Positions 20,944-29,754 of a stretch of DNA of 32,906 nucleotides are shown one piece after another. The stretch's first letter is position 1, and every line of letters starts with the position of its first letter. The translations under genes were made by a program, and so were the position numbers. The stretch is taken from positions 1-32,906 of the IMG/VR virus record IMGVR_UViG_3300050033_000100. One strand, written 5' to 3'. This DNA comes from a virus. Below the pieces are notes generated by a model, which worked only from the letters and a program-made list of their open reading frames with translations, ran no database searches and was not told the origin of the DNA.

Positions 20944-23714
20944 CGTTGGCGATCGACCCGACGAGCCCGGTCAGCGTCAAGTCTGACCCGACGTCGGTGG
21001 GTAGCCTGACCACGGCTGCGTTCGTCCCGCCAGCCGGGAGCATCCTCGTCGGGGCCGCGCTGCTCGACACGGTCACGTCGACCGACACGAACGTGTTCAC
21101 CACGGCGACCGGTTCGACGTCTGCGTGGACTGTCGTGGAGGCGCCGGCCATCGTCAACGGCCTGGTCGACATCTCCTGGGCGTCCGTCACCTCGTCCGTG
21201 TCGACGTCGGTGAAGACGACGAACAACAACGCCGCCGACACGGTGATGAAGTGCTACGTGTTCACCGGTGCGAAGGTCGCCGCACCGATCGGCACCCACG
21301 GCCATGTGACGATCAGTTCGACCCCGCAGATCATCACCATCACCCCGACAGTGGTCGGCTCGATCATCATCTTCGGTGTCGAGAACGATCTCGGTGGGGA
21401 CATCACCATTGCGGGGACCACGACTGACGGGTTCCTGTCGATCAACTCTCAGGGCAAGGTCGCGCACCAGAGCGTGCCTGCCCTGAACCTGAACCCGATC
21501 GCGTTCGGCGTCACGGGTGCGATCAACAGCGCGCGGGTTGCGTGGGCTGAGATCGTCCCGGCAGCGGTCACCATCATCCCGACGGGTCCGCCACCAGGGC
21601 CCGGGATCCTGATCGAGTTCACCCCGAACGTGTGGACCGACGTCACCGCCGACGCTGACGACATGTCCGGGTTCTCCATCAAGTTTGGGCGCACCTCCGA
21701 GTTCACCGCGCCGCAGATCGGGACCATGACCGGGCCGCTGCTGAACAACATGACAGGGAAGTACACCCCCGGCAGTCAGGTGTTGAAGGACGGCACCGCT
21801 AACCCGAACTACCCGAACGTAGTCCCCGGCAAACGGATCAGGTACGTCAACACGGCGTCAGGGATCCGGTTCACCGGGTACATCACCGGGTGGCCGCCGT
21901 TCGTGGACCAGAACGGCACCTCGTGGGTGGCGTTGGCTGCGACGGACCGGGGCAGTCAGCTCGCCCGGGTGACGTTGAACGCGCCGTTGGGTGCGGACCT
22001 GCTGGTCACCCCCGACCTGTCGTGGCCCTGCACGGACGCGGCGGGCGTCAACCATGCCGCGGAGGCCAACGGTCGGCAGCCGCTGACACCGAACGGCATC
22101 AGCCAGTTCGCACCACTGGTCATCTACGGGGCGCCCGGTATCCGCGGCGGCACGTCGTTGAAGTTCGTCCCGTCAGCGGGCAACCTGGGGATGACCGTGT
22201 GGGCGCCGCTGGCACCACTGGACTTCACCGCGTTCACCATCGAGATGTGCGTCAACGTCGGGTCGTCGCTGCCCGCGTGGGGCGGCATCAACATGACGGT
22301 CCTGGGTTTCGACAACGCGAACAGCACCATCGCCGGACTGGTCTACCTGAACGCTGGCATACCGTCTTTCCAGGATTCGACGGACTTCGTGAACGGGTCC
22401 ACGTCGATCGTGGACGGCGGATGGCACCATGTCGCGGTCAGTAGGACTGCTGCGGGTGGACCGGTCACCTTGTATGTCGACGGCGTAGTGCAGGGTGCCA
22501 CCGGATCGTCGTCGTCGTTCACAGCCCCGACAATCCTCGAGGTTGGTGAGGATGCCAGCCCGAACACGTACACCCCGTCACGGTTCCGGGGCAGCGTCGC
22601 CTACATCAACGTCTACACGTCTGCGGTGCCGGCTGCGCGGATCGCGGACCATGCGGCGGCCATCTCAGGGTATGCGGGTGACACGACGGATGTGCGGATC
22701 GCGCGGTGGCTGGCCGATGCCGGGTTGTCGTCGACCGACTGGGATCTTGACCCGGGTGTGGCCACGGTTGGGCCGTACCCGCAGGCGGGGAAGGACATTC
22801 TGACTGCGTGCCAGGACATGGCTGTCACGGAGGGCGGGGGCGCCGCCGCGTGGATCGAGCCGAACGGGAAGTTCCGGTTCGCGAACCGGGTGTTCCGTGA
22901 GAACTCGATCCCGGTGATGACGTTGGACGCTGAGGCTGACCTGGACGGCAGCACGTACGCGCCGAGCTTTGACTGGCTGACCCTGTTGAACTCTTCGACT
23001 GTGACGCGTGCGGATGACACAGGGACCGCGCTGAGCGTGCAGACGTACACGGACATGGTTTCTGTTGCCGCGTCGTGGCTGATCTCGGAGACGGTCACGT
23101 CGTATGCGGACACCGATTTGGACGCGTTCAATCTTGCTCAGTCGCGGGTCGCGGTGTCGGCGTATCCGGGGTTCCGGTTCGGGCAGGTTGCGGTGGACTT
23201 CTCCACGACGACGAACACGCTCTTGTACTCGCAGTTGGCGAATGTGCAGATCGGGTCCAGGTTGCGGATCACGAACCTGCCGGTGGCTCAGGCGCCGTCG
23301 ACTCAGGTTGACGTGATTGTGGAGGGTTGGACGGAGACCGTCACGCCGGAGTCTTACCGGGTGGTGTGGGACACAAGCCCTGCTGACAACCCGGCCAGGG
23401 GCGTGTACGACGATCCCGCGTACGGCAGGTACCAGTGTGACGGGCAGACCCTGCACACGTCCCTGACCAACGCCGGCACAACGGTGGTGGTCGACACCGC
23501 GGTCGGCAAACCGACGTTCACCACATCCGCGGGGCAGTACCCGTTGCAGATCATGGTCGGGTGTGAGGTCATCACGTTGGGGTCCGCGCCGGGCGGCTCG
23601 AGTTCGCCGCAAACGTTCACCGGTTGCACCCGTGGTGCGGCTGGCACCTCGAAGTCCGCTCAGGCATCCGGCTCGGTAGTCACGTTATTCCCGCTAGCCA
23701 CGTATGCCCTCTAA
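20940..23714 (+). CDS. large minor tail protein with LamG-like domain
   Basis: This 924-aa protein overlaps the tape measure stop (ATGA). Residues 1-210 form beta-sandwich repeats (FVPPAGSILVGAALLD). About 215-350 resembles a distal-tail-type domain (MSGFSIKFGRTSEF, GKRIRYVNTASGIRFTGYI). About 415-575 is a concanavalin/LamG-like carbohydrate-binding domain (FTIEMCVNVGS, DGGWHHVAVSRT, TLYVDGVVQGAT). The C-terminal part (about 590-924) resembles tail hub and baseplate proteins (VIVEGWTETVTPESY). It probably combines distal tail and hub functions with host-surface binding. Confidence 0.85.
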   Translation: MTLAIDPTSPVSVKSDPTSVGSLTTAAFVPPAGSILVGAALLDTVTSTDTNVFTTATGSTSAWTVVEAPAIVNGLVDISWASVTSSVSTSVKTTNNNAADTVMKCYVFTGAKVAAPIGTHGHVTISSTPQIITITPTVVGSIIIFGVENDLGGDITIAGTTTDGFLSINSQGKVAHQSVPALNLNPIAFGVTGAINSARVAWAEIVPAAVTIIPTGPPPGPGILIEFTPNVWTDVTADADDMSGFSIKFGRTSEFTAPQIGTMTGPLLNNMTGKYTPGSQVLKDGTANPNYPNVVPGKRIRYVNTASGIRFTGYITGWPPFVDQNGTSWVALAATDRGSQLARVTLNAPLGADLLVTPDLSWPCTDAAGVNHAAEANGRQPLTPNGISQFAPLVIYGAPGIRGGTSLKFVPSAGNLGMTVWAPLAPLDFTAFTIEMCVNVGSSLPAWGGINMTVLGFDNANSTIAGLVYLNAGIPSFQDSTDFVNGSTSIVDGGWHHVAVSRTAAGGPVTLYVDGVVQGATGSSSSFTAPTILEVGEDASPNTYTPSRFRGSVAYINVYTSAVPAARIADHAAAISGYAGDTTDVRIARWLADAGLSSTDWDLDPGVATVGPYPQAGKDILTACQDMAVTEGGGAAAWIEPNGKFRFANRVFRENSIPVMTLDAEADLDGSTYAPSFDWLTLLNSSTVTRADDTGTALSVQTYTDMVSVAASWLISETVTSYADTDLDAFNLAQSRVAVSAYPGFRFGQVAVDFSTTTNTLLYSQLANVQIGSRLRITNLPVAQAPSTQVDVIVEGWTETVTPESYRVVWDTSPADNPARGVYDDPAYGRYQCDGQTLHTSLTNAGTTVVVDTAVGKPTFTTSAGQYPLQIMVGCEVITLGSAPGGSSSPQTFTGCTRGAAGTSKSAQASGSVVTLFPLATYAL

Positions 23715-23723
23715 GGAGATTCT

Positions 23724-24227
23724 GTGACCTCTTATGTGGCGCCCTCGGTGCCCGCGGTCGGTGGCGCGATCACCGCAACCCAGGGCGACATCCTGGCGAA
23801 CAACTGGCTGACAATCGGCGGCGCGTGGACGCCGTACACCCCAGTGCTGACTGCGACGACGACGAACCCGACACTCGGCTCGGGTGGCACGATCACGGGC
23901 CGGTACATGCAGATCGGGAAAACGGTCATGGGTTGGGCCACGATCACGTTCGGGTCGTCAGGGACGAACGCGGGGTCGGGGCTTTACCGGGTGACAGTGC
24001 CGGCCACTGGGCTGGCTGGGCAGAACTTCATCGGTGATGGCAGGTTGGTGTGCGCTGGTGTGGCCACGCGGCTCCAGGTTTTGGCTGGGGTGTCCGCGGG
24101 CATAGTCGGTTTGCGGTACTACACGACCGCGGTGGGCGGGACGAATCAGGATGTGACGAACACGACGCCTGGGGCGTGGACGATTAACGATTCGATCAAC
24201 ATGAGTTTCCTTTATGAGGCGGTCTGA
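23724..24227 (+). CDS. minor tail protein, receptor-region beta domain
   Basis: This 167-aa protein starts at GTG 23724 after AAGGAGA. After a short linker it contains the motif WTPYTPVLTATTTNPTLGSG followed by GRYMQIGKTVMGWATITFGSSG, a domain repeated in many actinophage tail proteins and usually annotated as minor tail protein. It is beta-rich and probably trimeric. It overlaps the next start by one base. Confidence 0.8.
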   Translation: MTSYVAPSVPAVGGAITATQGDILANNWLTIGGAWTPYTPVLTATTTNPTLGSGGTITGRYMQIGKTVMGWATITFGSSGTNAGSGLYRVTVPATGLAGQNFIGDGRLVCAGVATRLQVLAGVSAGIVGLRYYTTAVGGTNQDVTNTTPGAWTINDSINMSFLYEAV

Positions 24228-24433
24228 TGGCTCAGATGACTCCGACGAACACGCCTGTCGCTCCGAACCTGTCTGCGGCGTTCACGGCCGCGATCGCATC
24301 GGCTGGGGCGGCCGCGGCTGCGGCAGCCGGGATGGTGGTCGTGGACAACGGCGACGGCAGTCTGTCGATCACCCCGGTCAACCCTTCGTCGGTAGCTGAT
24401 AACGGCGACGGCACCATCACCATCACCGCCTGA
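24227..24433 (+). CDS. short tail-associated protein with DNGDG repeats
   Basis: This 68-aa protein starts at ATG 24227. An Ala-rich segment (residues 17-35) is followed by two copies of a beta-hairpin motif (VVDNGDGSLSITPV, ADNGDGTITITA) of the kind found at the ends of phage tail fibre proteins. It lies between two tail genes and probably associates with the tail tip. No enzymatic role is suggested. Confidence 0.6.
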   Translation: MAQMTPTNTPVAPNLSAAFTAAIASAGAAAAAAAGMVVVDNGDGSLSITPVNPSSVADNGDGTITITA

Positions 24434-24449
24434 CTAGGGAGACCCGACT

Positions 24450-26069
24450 GTGACCACGTACAAAGCGTCTAAGGATGTCCACGCGAGCAGGCACGCGGCT
24501 GGTGGCGCGGACCCGATCACGGTCGTCGACTCCCAATTGCCCAGCACCGCGCAGGCGGCGACCCTTAGTTCCACTTACCTACCGTCTGCCGGAGCCGTGG
24601 TCGTCCGGCCGGAGTCTTACGGCGCAGTCGGAGATAATGTCACCGACGACAGCGCGGCGATCGAGAATGCAATCTCGGCGGCTGTGGATGCTTGTATCGC
24701 GGATCTGTCCTTCGAGTGCACCGTCCAGTTCGACCCCCGCAAGACCTACCTGTGCTCCCGAGCTTTGCAGCAGGGCGGCGCGGGTCTGTGGAACGCGCAG
24801 GTCCGGCTGCCCTGGAGAACACCGACGAGCAAGGTCGTGTTGCGGCTGCGCGGCGGGCAAAACCCACAATGGGCCTACCCGGTGCTTTCCGCCTATAACC
24901 AGTCCTCCGGTGCCACCATCCGGTCCTCCTTGGCCCCGGCCTGGTCTGGGACTTACGGCGTTCCGTCGTGCATTGGTGGTCCCACCTACACGCAGTTGAC
25001 TGGTGCCACGACCTTCTCGTTGCTCCAGGTGGTTGTCGAGAACCTGCGCTTCCGGGCACCTGACAACCCGTCGATCACCATGCTCGACCTGTCCAAGGTG
25101 TACGCGGCAGAGATAGATGGTGTCGGGTTCGACACGAACGTGGCCCTGTCGAGCATCTCTCAACCGACGAGCCCCACCGGGCTGGCATACCTGCTACCAC
25201 AGGTGAACAACAACATCATGCTCCGTACCAACCGGGTGAGTGTCGTCGGCTACTTCGGTGGGCACGACATCGTTGAACACGTACAGCACGGCTGGATCGC
25301 CTCTAGCCGCTGCGCCGTGGCGTCGTTCTTCCGCCAGCCTGGCGATCACGCCAAGTTGATTCAGAACTTCGATGACGAAGGCAACATTTATGGCCTGGCG
25401 ACCATCGACCCCAGCGCCGGACTGGTCGGCACGCCGGTCTGTAACCTACAGATCCTCAACTGGCAGATCGAAGGGGCCGCTTCGGGCTGGCAAACCAGGG
25501 TCAACGACGTCAGGGACCCCACCAACGCTCTCGTCGGACGCTTCAGCTACTACAAGAGCACCGGCGCGCTGCAACTGTCCGGGGCTGCTGGCTGCCAGTT
25601 CTTCGACCTGCACCTGACCTCGCAACAGCAGGGCATTCGGAAACTGCTTGCCTACCACGCCTACAACTCGCTGACCGGCACGTCCCATGCCGGTGACACC
25701 AGCTTTGTCGATGTGGACGCCACGAATGCGGCAGTCACCTTCATTGTTCCTAGCTCGGGGAAAGTTCTCATCGAAGTAGAGGCCCCGGAAGCGTCATACG
25801 GCAACGCTGCTCAAGTAGGCAGCGGCTATTGGGGACTTCGGGAGTCGACCACTGATGTCTCATCAGGCGGTCTCTATATGTCTGCGGCGCAGGGCGTTGC
25901 TGCCGGTGCGGCCATCTACACCCGCAAGCGGGCCTCTTTCACGATCATTGGTCTCACGCCTGGGGATACGCACACCTATAAGTGGTCGATCAAGGTGGAC
26001 GACGCCGTCGATGGCGTCACCGAGGCCGTTTTGAAGCAACTCACCATGCAGGTGTTCGAGATCCCATGA
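24450..26069 (+). CDS. tail spike / receptor-binding protein with pectate-lyase-like fold
   Basis: This 539-aa protein starts at GTG 24450 after AGGGA. The N-terminal part contains ASRHAAGGADPITVVDSQLPS, an attachment segment common to actinophage tail fibres. At 57-75, GAVGDNVTDDSAAIENAIS is the signature of the pectate-lyase-3 (beta-helix) superfamily, where many depolymerising tail spikes belong. The middle is consistent with a right-handed beta-helix, and the last 150 residues form a beta-sandwich (NAAVTFIVPSSGKVLIEVEAP). It likely binds and possibly degrades a host surface polysaccharide. Catalytic residues are not identifiable by eye. Confidence 0.8.
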   Translation: MTTYKASKDVHASRHAAGGADPITVVDSQLPSTAQAATLSSTYLPSAGAVVVRPESYGAVGDNVTDDSAAIENAISAAVDACIADLSFECTVQFDPRKTYLCSRALQQGGAGLWNAQVRLPWRTPTSKVVLRLRGGQNPQWAYPVLSAYNQSSGATIRSSLAPAWSGTYGVPSCIGGPTYTQLTGATTFSLLQVVVENLRFRAPDNPSITMLDLSKVYAAEIDGVGFDTNVALSSISQPTSPTGLAYLLPQVNNNIMLRTNRVSVVGYFGGHDIVEHVQHGWIASSRCAVASFFRQPGDHAKLIQNFDDEGNIYGLATIDPSAGLVGTPVCNLQILNWQIEGAASGWQTRVNDVRDPTNALVGRFSYYKSTGALQLSGAAGCQFFDLHLTSQQQGIRKLLAYHAYNSLTGTSHAGDTSFVDVDATNAAVTFIVPSSGKVLIEVEAPEASYGNAAQVGSGYWGLRESTTDVSSGGLYMSAAQGVAAGAAIYTRKRASFTIIGLTPGDTHTYKWSIKVDDAVDGVTEAVLKQLTMQVFEIP

Positions 26070-26179
26070 GAGCACTAAGACGCCTATGGACTCGCCTGGT
26101 CAACAGGATCGCCCCGATCCTGCCCGACGAACCGAGCCGACTCGACCACCTCGACAGGCACAAGAGACCCGGCAGTTAA
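26066..26179 (+). CDS. 37-aa basic small protein
   Basis: ATG 26066 overlaps the tail spike stop (ATGA) and the frame ends at TAA 26177-26179. The product is basic at the start (RALRRLWTRLVNRI) and then polar (DEPSRLDHLDRH). The coupling suggests it is translated. No function can be proposed. The following 69 bp hold only the leader of the next gene. Confidence 0.45.
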   Translation: MRALRRLWTRLVNRIAPILPDEPSRLDHLDRHKRPGS

Positions 26180-26248
26180 GACCCGGTTAACGACCGCAAC
26201 ACAATCCCGGGAGGGACCATTGAAACAACCAACCCGAGGGAACCCGCC

Positions 26249-27019
26249 ATGATCGAAGAGACCAGCGCCAAGTCACAGCCTGACCCCTCGGTACGCACAC
26301 TCGAGGCGTCAGGGCGCGCGAAGGCCGACGCCGACCAGGTTGACAGTATCCGGCAGGAAGCCCTCGACCGTGAGTTCGCGCTCCGGCAGATACGCAACAA
26401 CGACCAGATAGAGGCGCTCAAAGACAAGATCAAGAAATCTGGTCACTCCAGTCGGCGACTGCTCGAGGCTGAACTACGAGTCGTCCAAGAACAGTTCAAA
26501 GGCCAAGACCGGATCCTGGGCCTCATGGAGACCCACCGTCTCGAGCTGAAATCCGACTCTGAGAAGACGCTGACCACGGCGACGATCGCCGCAGAGAAGG
26601 CCGTGCAGGCCGCCCTGGCAGCCGCTGAGAAGGCCCGTGACCAGCAGACCATCGCGTCCCAGCTGGCAACCACTAAGGCCGAGGAAGCGTCCAAGGAGCA
26701 GCTGAAGCAGCAGGGCGAGACGTTCACCACCGGCATCGCCGGGCTGTCCACGGGGTTCAACGACGTGAAAACCCAGTTGTCTGAGTTGCGCGCCGAACGT
26801 CGTGGCGGGCAGGAGCAGGTGACTGTGTCCAGGGATAGCGCGGCTGACCTGAAACCGATCCTGGACGCGATCACGGAGCTGACGAAGGCCCAATCGGCGG
26901 CGGGCGGTGCGAAGGCGCAGGTTGTGGAGTCTCGCGCCGTGTCCATGCAAACCATCGCGGTCATCGCCCTGTTCGCCACCGCGCTGGGCGCCGTGATCCT
27001 CAAAGCGTTAGGTGGCTGA
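26249..27019 (+). CDS. coiled-coil protein with C-terminal membrane anchor
   Basis: This 256-aa protein is almost entirely charged helix with heptad patterns (about 20-190). A single hydrophobic segment sits at the C-terminus (TIAVIALFATALGAVILKAL, about 235-253). A GAGGGA ribosome binding site precedes ATG 26249. Proteins of this layout lie next to endolysin genes in many actinophages and are candidate holin-like or spanin-like membrane factors, which is inference from position. It overlaps the endolysin leader. Confidence 0.7.
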   Translation: MIEETSAKSQPDPSVRTLEASGRAKADADQVDSIRQEALDREFALRQIRNNDQIEALKDKIKKSGHSSRRLLEAELRVVQEQFKGQDRILGLMETHRLELKSDSEKTLTTATIAAEKAVQAALAAAEKARDQQTIASQLATTKAEEASKEQLKQQGETFTTGIAGLSTGFNDVKTQLSELRAERRGGQEQVTVSRDSAADLKPILDAITELTKAQSAAGGAKAQVVESRAVSMQTIAVIALFATALGAVILKALGG

Positions 27020-27020
27020 C

Positions 27021-27923
27021 ATGACCCTCACGTTGGCTGACGTCGCCGAGTTCGAACAGACCATCAACTGGGTTGCCTACGGCGCAAGCAACCCAGCCGT
27101 TATTGTTCGAACGCACAACAGCAACCGGGCGGACTACTTCGCGGTTCCCAACATCGCCGGAGCTCGGAAAAACTGCAGGTGGAGGGGCTTCTACCAGTAC
27201 TTGACCGCAGGCGCTGACCCGGTCGCGGCAGCCCACGCGTTCCAAGCCACCACGGGAGTTCTCCTGCCTGGGGAAGTCGCCATCGTCGACATCGAGGAAG
27301 GCACCGGCGACCAGACCGGCCGCCGCCAAGCGTGGCTGAGCGCTTTGCAGTGGAAGGACCCGGTCGAGTGGACCTACTCCGGTGTCGCGTTCGCCCGCGC
27401 CCACCTCGCCGACAAGGTCGACTGGGTCGCCGCGTACGGGCAGGGCGAACCCACCGACGCGCACACCCTCTGGCAGTTCACCGACAAGCAGAACTTCGCC
27501 GGGATCGCCACCCCGTGCGACGGGTCCGTCTTCAACGGCACCATCGACCAGCTCATCGCCCTCACCCAAGGAGCAACACCAGACATGGACGCCAACCAAG
27601 CAGCCCAGCTCACACAGGTTTTGTCGATCCTTACCGGCCTCGACTTCGCCATCAACGACGGCCTCCCGCAGCCGTACTCCGAACGTGGCGAGGTCATGCT
27701 TCGCCTGCGGACCATCGACGGGCACACCATCGCGCAGCCCGTCCCGGCCGCCGACGTCGCCACCGCAGTCGTGGCGAAGATGCCCCCGCCCACCATCACC
27801 CTCACCCCGGCCAACATCGACACCCTCGCCACCGCGGTCGCCGCCAAGGTCACCGCCGGCGCCACCGCCGCCGAAGTGGCCGCAGCTGTCCGGACCACGC
27901 TCGCCACCAACCCGCTTCGCTGA
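27021..27923 (+). CDS. endolysin, glycoside hydrolase family 25 muramidase
   Basis: From ATG 27021 (ribosome binding site AGGTGG, 27009-27014) the protein has 300 residues; GTG 27012 is an alternative. The GH25 fold is seen in VIVRTHNSNRADY, GFYQYL and the catalytic strand VAIVDIEEG with D90 and E92. The late strand DAHTLWQFTDKQ is the typical GH25 end strand. Family members cleave the MurNAc-GlcNAc bond. Residues 195-300 are a separate helical, Ala-rich domain (LTQVLSILTGLDFAIND; ATAVAAKVTAG) of unknown, possibly wall-binding, role. It has no signal peptide, so it needs a holin. Confidence 0.9.
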   Translation: MTLTLADVAEFEQTINWVAYGASNPAVIVRTHNSNRADYFAVPNIAGARKNCRWRGFYQYLTAGADPVAAAHAFQATTGVLLPGEVAIVDIEEGTGDQTGRRQAWLSALQWKDPVEWTYSGVAFARAHLADKVDWVAAYGQGEPTDAHTLWQFTDKQNFAGIATPCDGSVFNGTIDQLIALTQGATPDMDANQAAQLTQVLSILTGLDFAINDGLPQPYSERGEVMLRLRTIDGHTIAQPVPAADVATAVVAKMPPPTITLTPANIDTLATAVAAKVTAGATAAEVAAAVRTTLATNPLR

Positions 27924-27933
27924 AAGGGACATC

Positions 27934-28083
27934 ATGGACCTCAAGACATGGGCGGCCGACGTCGCAGTCCGCGCCATCAAAACCGCCGCACAGACCGCCG
28001 TCGCAGCACTCGGCGTCAACGCCTCCGGGCTCCTCGACGCCGCCAGGAACGCCGTCGGATCACTCGCCGGGCCGCCGCCGTGA
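27934..28083 (+). CDS. 49-aa protein resembling the N-terminus of r1t-type holins
   Basis: ATG 27934 follows AAAGGGA and the frame ends at TGA 28081-28083. The start (LKTWAADVAVRAIKTAAQTAVAAL) matches the conserved first helix of r1t-like holins, but the second transmembrane helix expected in the family is absent. The remainder (GLLDAARNAVGSLAGPPP) is short and amphipathic. It may be a truncated holin or a single-helix type. The location directly after the endolysin supports a lysis role. The next gene overlaps by GTGA. Confidence 0.6.
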   Translation: MDLKTWAADVAVRAIKTAAQTAVAALGVNASGLLDAARNAVGSLAGPPP

Positions 28084-28316
28084 CGTGCATCTTGCAGAAC
28101 CTGACCACGCTGAACCTCACCCCGGCCGCACCGGTCGCTGTGCCCGTCGTGCCCTACACCGGCCCCAGCGCCCCCATGGCTGTCACACCCCCGGCACAGC
28201 CGCTCACCATCCCTGAGCCGCCCGCTGCGGACCCGGCCGTCAGGGTTTCACCGACCGCCAATGACGTCTACACGCAGGCAACGACCGTGCCCCCCGCCGC
28301 ACCGCCAGCCGTCTAG
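28080..28316 (+). CDS. Pro/Ala-rich hypothetical protein
   Basis: This 78-aa protein starts at GTG 28080 in a GTGA overlap. It is strongly Pro-, Ala- and Val-rich (PAAPVAVPVVPYTGPSAP), probably extended, with one Cys at residue 3. It has no predicted domain. Coupling and position suggest expression with lysis genes; a structural decoration role is equally possible. Confidence 0.5.
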   Translation: MTCILQNLTTLNLTPAAPVAVPVVPYTGPSAPMAVTPPAQPLTIPEPPAADPAVRVSPTANDVYTQATTVPPAAPPAV

Positions 28317-28325
28317 TCCCATGCC

Positions 28326-28451
28326 ATGCCCGGCGCCGCCTATCAAACCTGGTGGGACCAGCACCAGGCCGCACGGGCAACCCAGGACCGCAGACACGCC
28401 CGCGTCACCGCCCACCGCATGAAGATCCGGCTACCTCCTCGAACCCACTGA
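28326..28451 (+). CDS. possible 41-aa basic protein at the end of the late operon
   Basis: ATG 28326 to TGA 28449-28451 encodes 41 residues, basic and helical (TWWDQHQAARATQDRRHARV). It lies between the Pro-rich gene and the terminator and is the last possible gene of the rightward transcript. Spacing is fine, but no strong ribosome binding site is visible. Confidence 0.4.
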   Translation: MPGAAYQTWWDQHQAARATQDRRHARVTAHRMKIRLPPRTH

Positions 28452-28478
28452 CTGCCCCCGGTCCCGGGGCAGCAAGAC

Positions 28479-28524
28479 GCCCGCTCGCCTTCCCCAGACT
28501 CCTGGGAGGCGGGCGGGCTTTCTT
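28479..28524 (+). terminator. strong intrinsic terminator of late operon
   Basis: GCCCGCTCGCCT (28479-28490) pairs with AGGCGGGCGGGC (28507-28518) over 12 positions with one G-U pair, and the loop can extend the stem; TTTCTT follows (28519-28524). It lies where the rightward late genes meet the leftward lysogeny genes. A second hairpin (TGCCCC/GGGGCA, about 28453-28471) precedes it. The stem can work in both directions, though the U tract favours the plus strand. Confidence 0.85.
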
Positions 28525-28530
28525 GCGCGC

Positions 28531-28776
28531 TCAGGCAGGCCGCCAGAGATCCATCCAGAGCGGATCGCCATGGTTACGTTTGTCGCGCTCAATCTGAAGC
28601 CGAGAACGCCACTCGGCTTCGGGTTTGTGATAGGTGGCGATCTGGTGCTCTCGCTTGACCGCCGAGTAACCCTCATCCTCGGGGCCGATCGATTCCCAGT
28701 CGTAGTCGTAGTCGTCACAGTTCCAGTTGCCACAGATCGGGTAGTAGATGCGTTGCCCGCTTGGCTTCTGTGTCAT
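28531..28776 (-). CDS. hypothetical acidic/aromatic protein
   Basis: From ATG 28776 (ATGA overlap with the short DUF6221-like gene) the protein has 81 residues. It contains CGNWNCDDYDYDWESIGPED, an unusual Asp/Tyr/Trp-rich stretch with two cysteines, then EHQIATYHKPEAEWRSRLQI and WMDLWRP at the end. The family is not recognised. It is the last gene of the leftward operon before the terminator. Confidence 0.6.
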   Translation of the reverse strand: MTQKPSGQRIYYPICGNWNCDDYDYDWESIGPEDEGYSAVKREHQIATYHKPEAEWRSRLQIERDKRNHGDPLWMDLWRPA

Positions 28777-28934
28777 GGTTTCCACTCGGGCTGGTAGTCC
28801 GGGTGATCGGCGTAGGGGAGTGCGAGGGCGCGCAAGGCATGGTCGGCCCACCCGGCAGGGAAGTCCTCTAGCCTGAACAATCCACTGAGATTGTCCTCAG
28901 CGATCCGCGCCAACAGGAACTCAGTCAGTGTCAT
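28773..28934 (-). CDS. internally deleted DUF6221-like protein (53 aa)
   Basis: ATG 28934 is preceded by a good ribosome binding site (AGGAG on the minus strand, within the integrase 3' end). The product begins MTLTEFLLARIAED and ends LALPYADHPDYQPEWKP, matching the two ends of the DUF6221 proteins at 29751-30152 and 14811-15200, but the middle (AKRRIVE helix and Cys region) is missing and replaced by about 20 residues. The frame and signals are intact, so it is a shortened paralogue, not a decayed one. The next gene starts in its stop codon. Confidence 0.65.
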   Translation of the reverse strand: MTLTEFLLARIAEDNLSGLFRLEDFPAGWADHALRALALPYADHPDYQPEWKP

Positions 28935-28944
28935 GGTCAGTCTC

Positions 28945-29754
28945 CTATCGGGTTACCGCGGCGGCGATGATGTCGAGTTCTGCGTCCGACGTCCACACAT
29001 AGCCCGCCGTGGTCGACACGGACGCGTGACCCATCGCCCTACTCACCGCGAGTAGGTTGGCGCCGTTCGCCAAAGCGATCGTCCCAAACCGGTGCCGCAA
29101 CTGGTGGAAGGTGGCATGGACGCCAGCTGTCTCGAAGGCCCGGTTCACACGCCGCTGAAGCACACTGGCGCTGCTCGGCTTCCCGCCGGCTGCCACGACG
29201 TTACCCCCGGTATTAGGCAGCAGGGCATCCAGCAGCAGCACGGACAGCCCTACCTGCCTCGTCTTGGAACCCTTGCCCAGGACCCGGATCCGGTTCAGCT
29301 CAAGGTCAATGTCAGCCCAGTCCTGAGAGGCCGCCTCAGAGACCCGCAGACCAGCCCACGCGCCCAAGGCTGCGGCGCGACGCATGTCGGGTGGCAGCAC
29401 GTCAAGGAGATGGTTCAGGTCAGCCCTGGACATGGGCCGAGGGAGGCCCTTTGGGACCTTGGGCGAGTCGATTCGGTGTGTCGGGTCGTCGGTTGGCGGC
29501 CGGTGTTCCCAGCGTCTGCACCACCGGTAGAACGATCGGAGGTTGGCGAGGTCGTTGGCGCGGCTGGCCGGTGCGTGGTCGGTGCGCGCAGCCCACCATG
29601 CCTCGACGTCCTCGCGGGTTGCCGTCCCGGCGCTGGGCATGGACCGGAGCGTGGCGAGCCGGCGCGCGGTGGTGTTGGTTGGGATGCCTTCGTTTATGCA
29701 CCATTGGAGCCACGCGATCGACAGCGGGTCAGTCAGCGGGATGGGGTGGCTCAT
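28945..29754 (-). CDS. tyrosine integrase
   Basis: From ATG 29754 (ATGA overlap with the DUF6221-like gene) the protein has 269 residues; ATG 29763 would add three. The N-terminal SAM-like core-binding domain (about 5-95) precedes the catalytic domain with the first Arg in WAGLRVSEA, Lys in GKGSKTR, the H-x-x-R box in FHQLRHRFG, the second His in MGHASVSTT and the nucleophile Tyr in TAGYVWTS. The set is complete. It has no N-terminal arm-binding domain, which makes it a small, simple integrase. It catalyses attP-attB recombination; the att core is not identifiable from this window alone. Confidence 0.95.
   Translation of the reverse strand: MSHPIPLTDPLSIAWLQWCINEGIPTNTTARRLATLRSMPSAGTATREDVEAWWAARTDHAPASRANDLANLRSFYRWCRRWEHRPPTDDPTHRIDSPKVPKGLPRPMSRADLNHLLDVLPPDMRRAAALGAWAGLRVSEAASQDWADIDLELNRIRVLGKGSKTRQVGLSVLLLDALLPNTGGNVVAAGGKPSSASVLQRRVNRAFETAGVHATFHQLRHRFGTIALANGANLLAVSRAMGHASVSTTAGYVWTSDAELDIIAAAVTR

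Noticed and set aside
28316-28530. attP core near the integrase
   Set aside because: No tRNA-like segment or identifiable core sequence; host attB would be needed for comparison.
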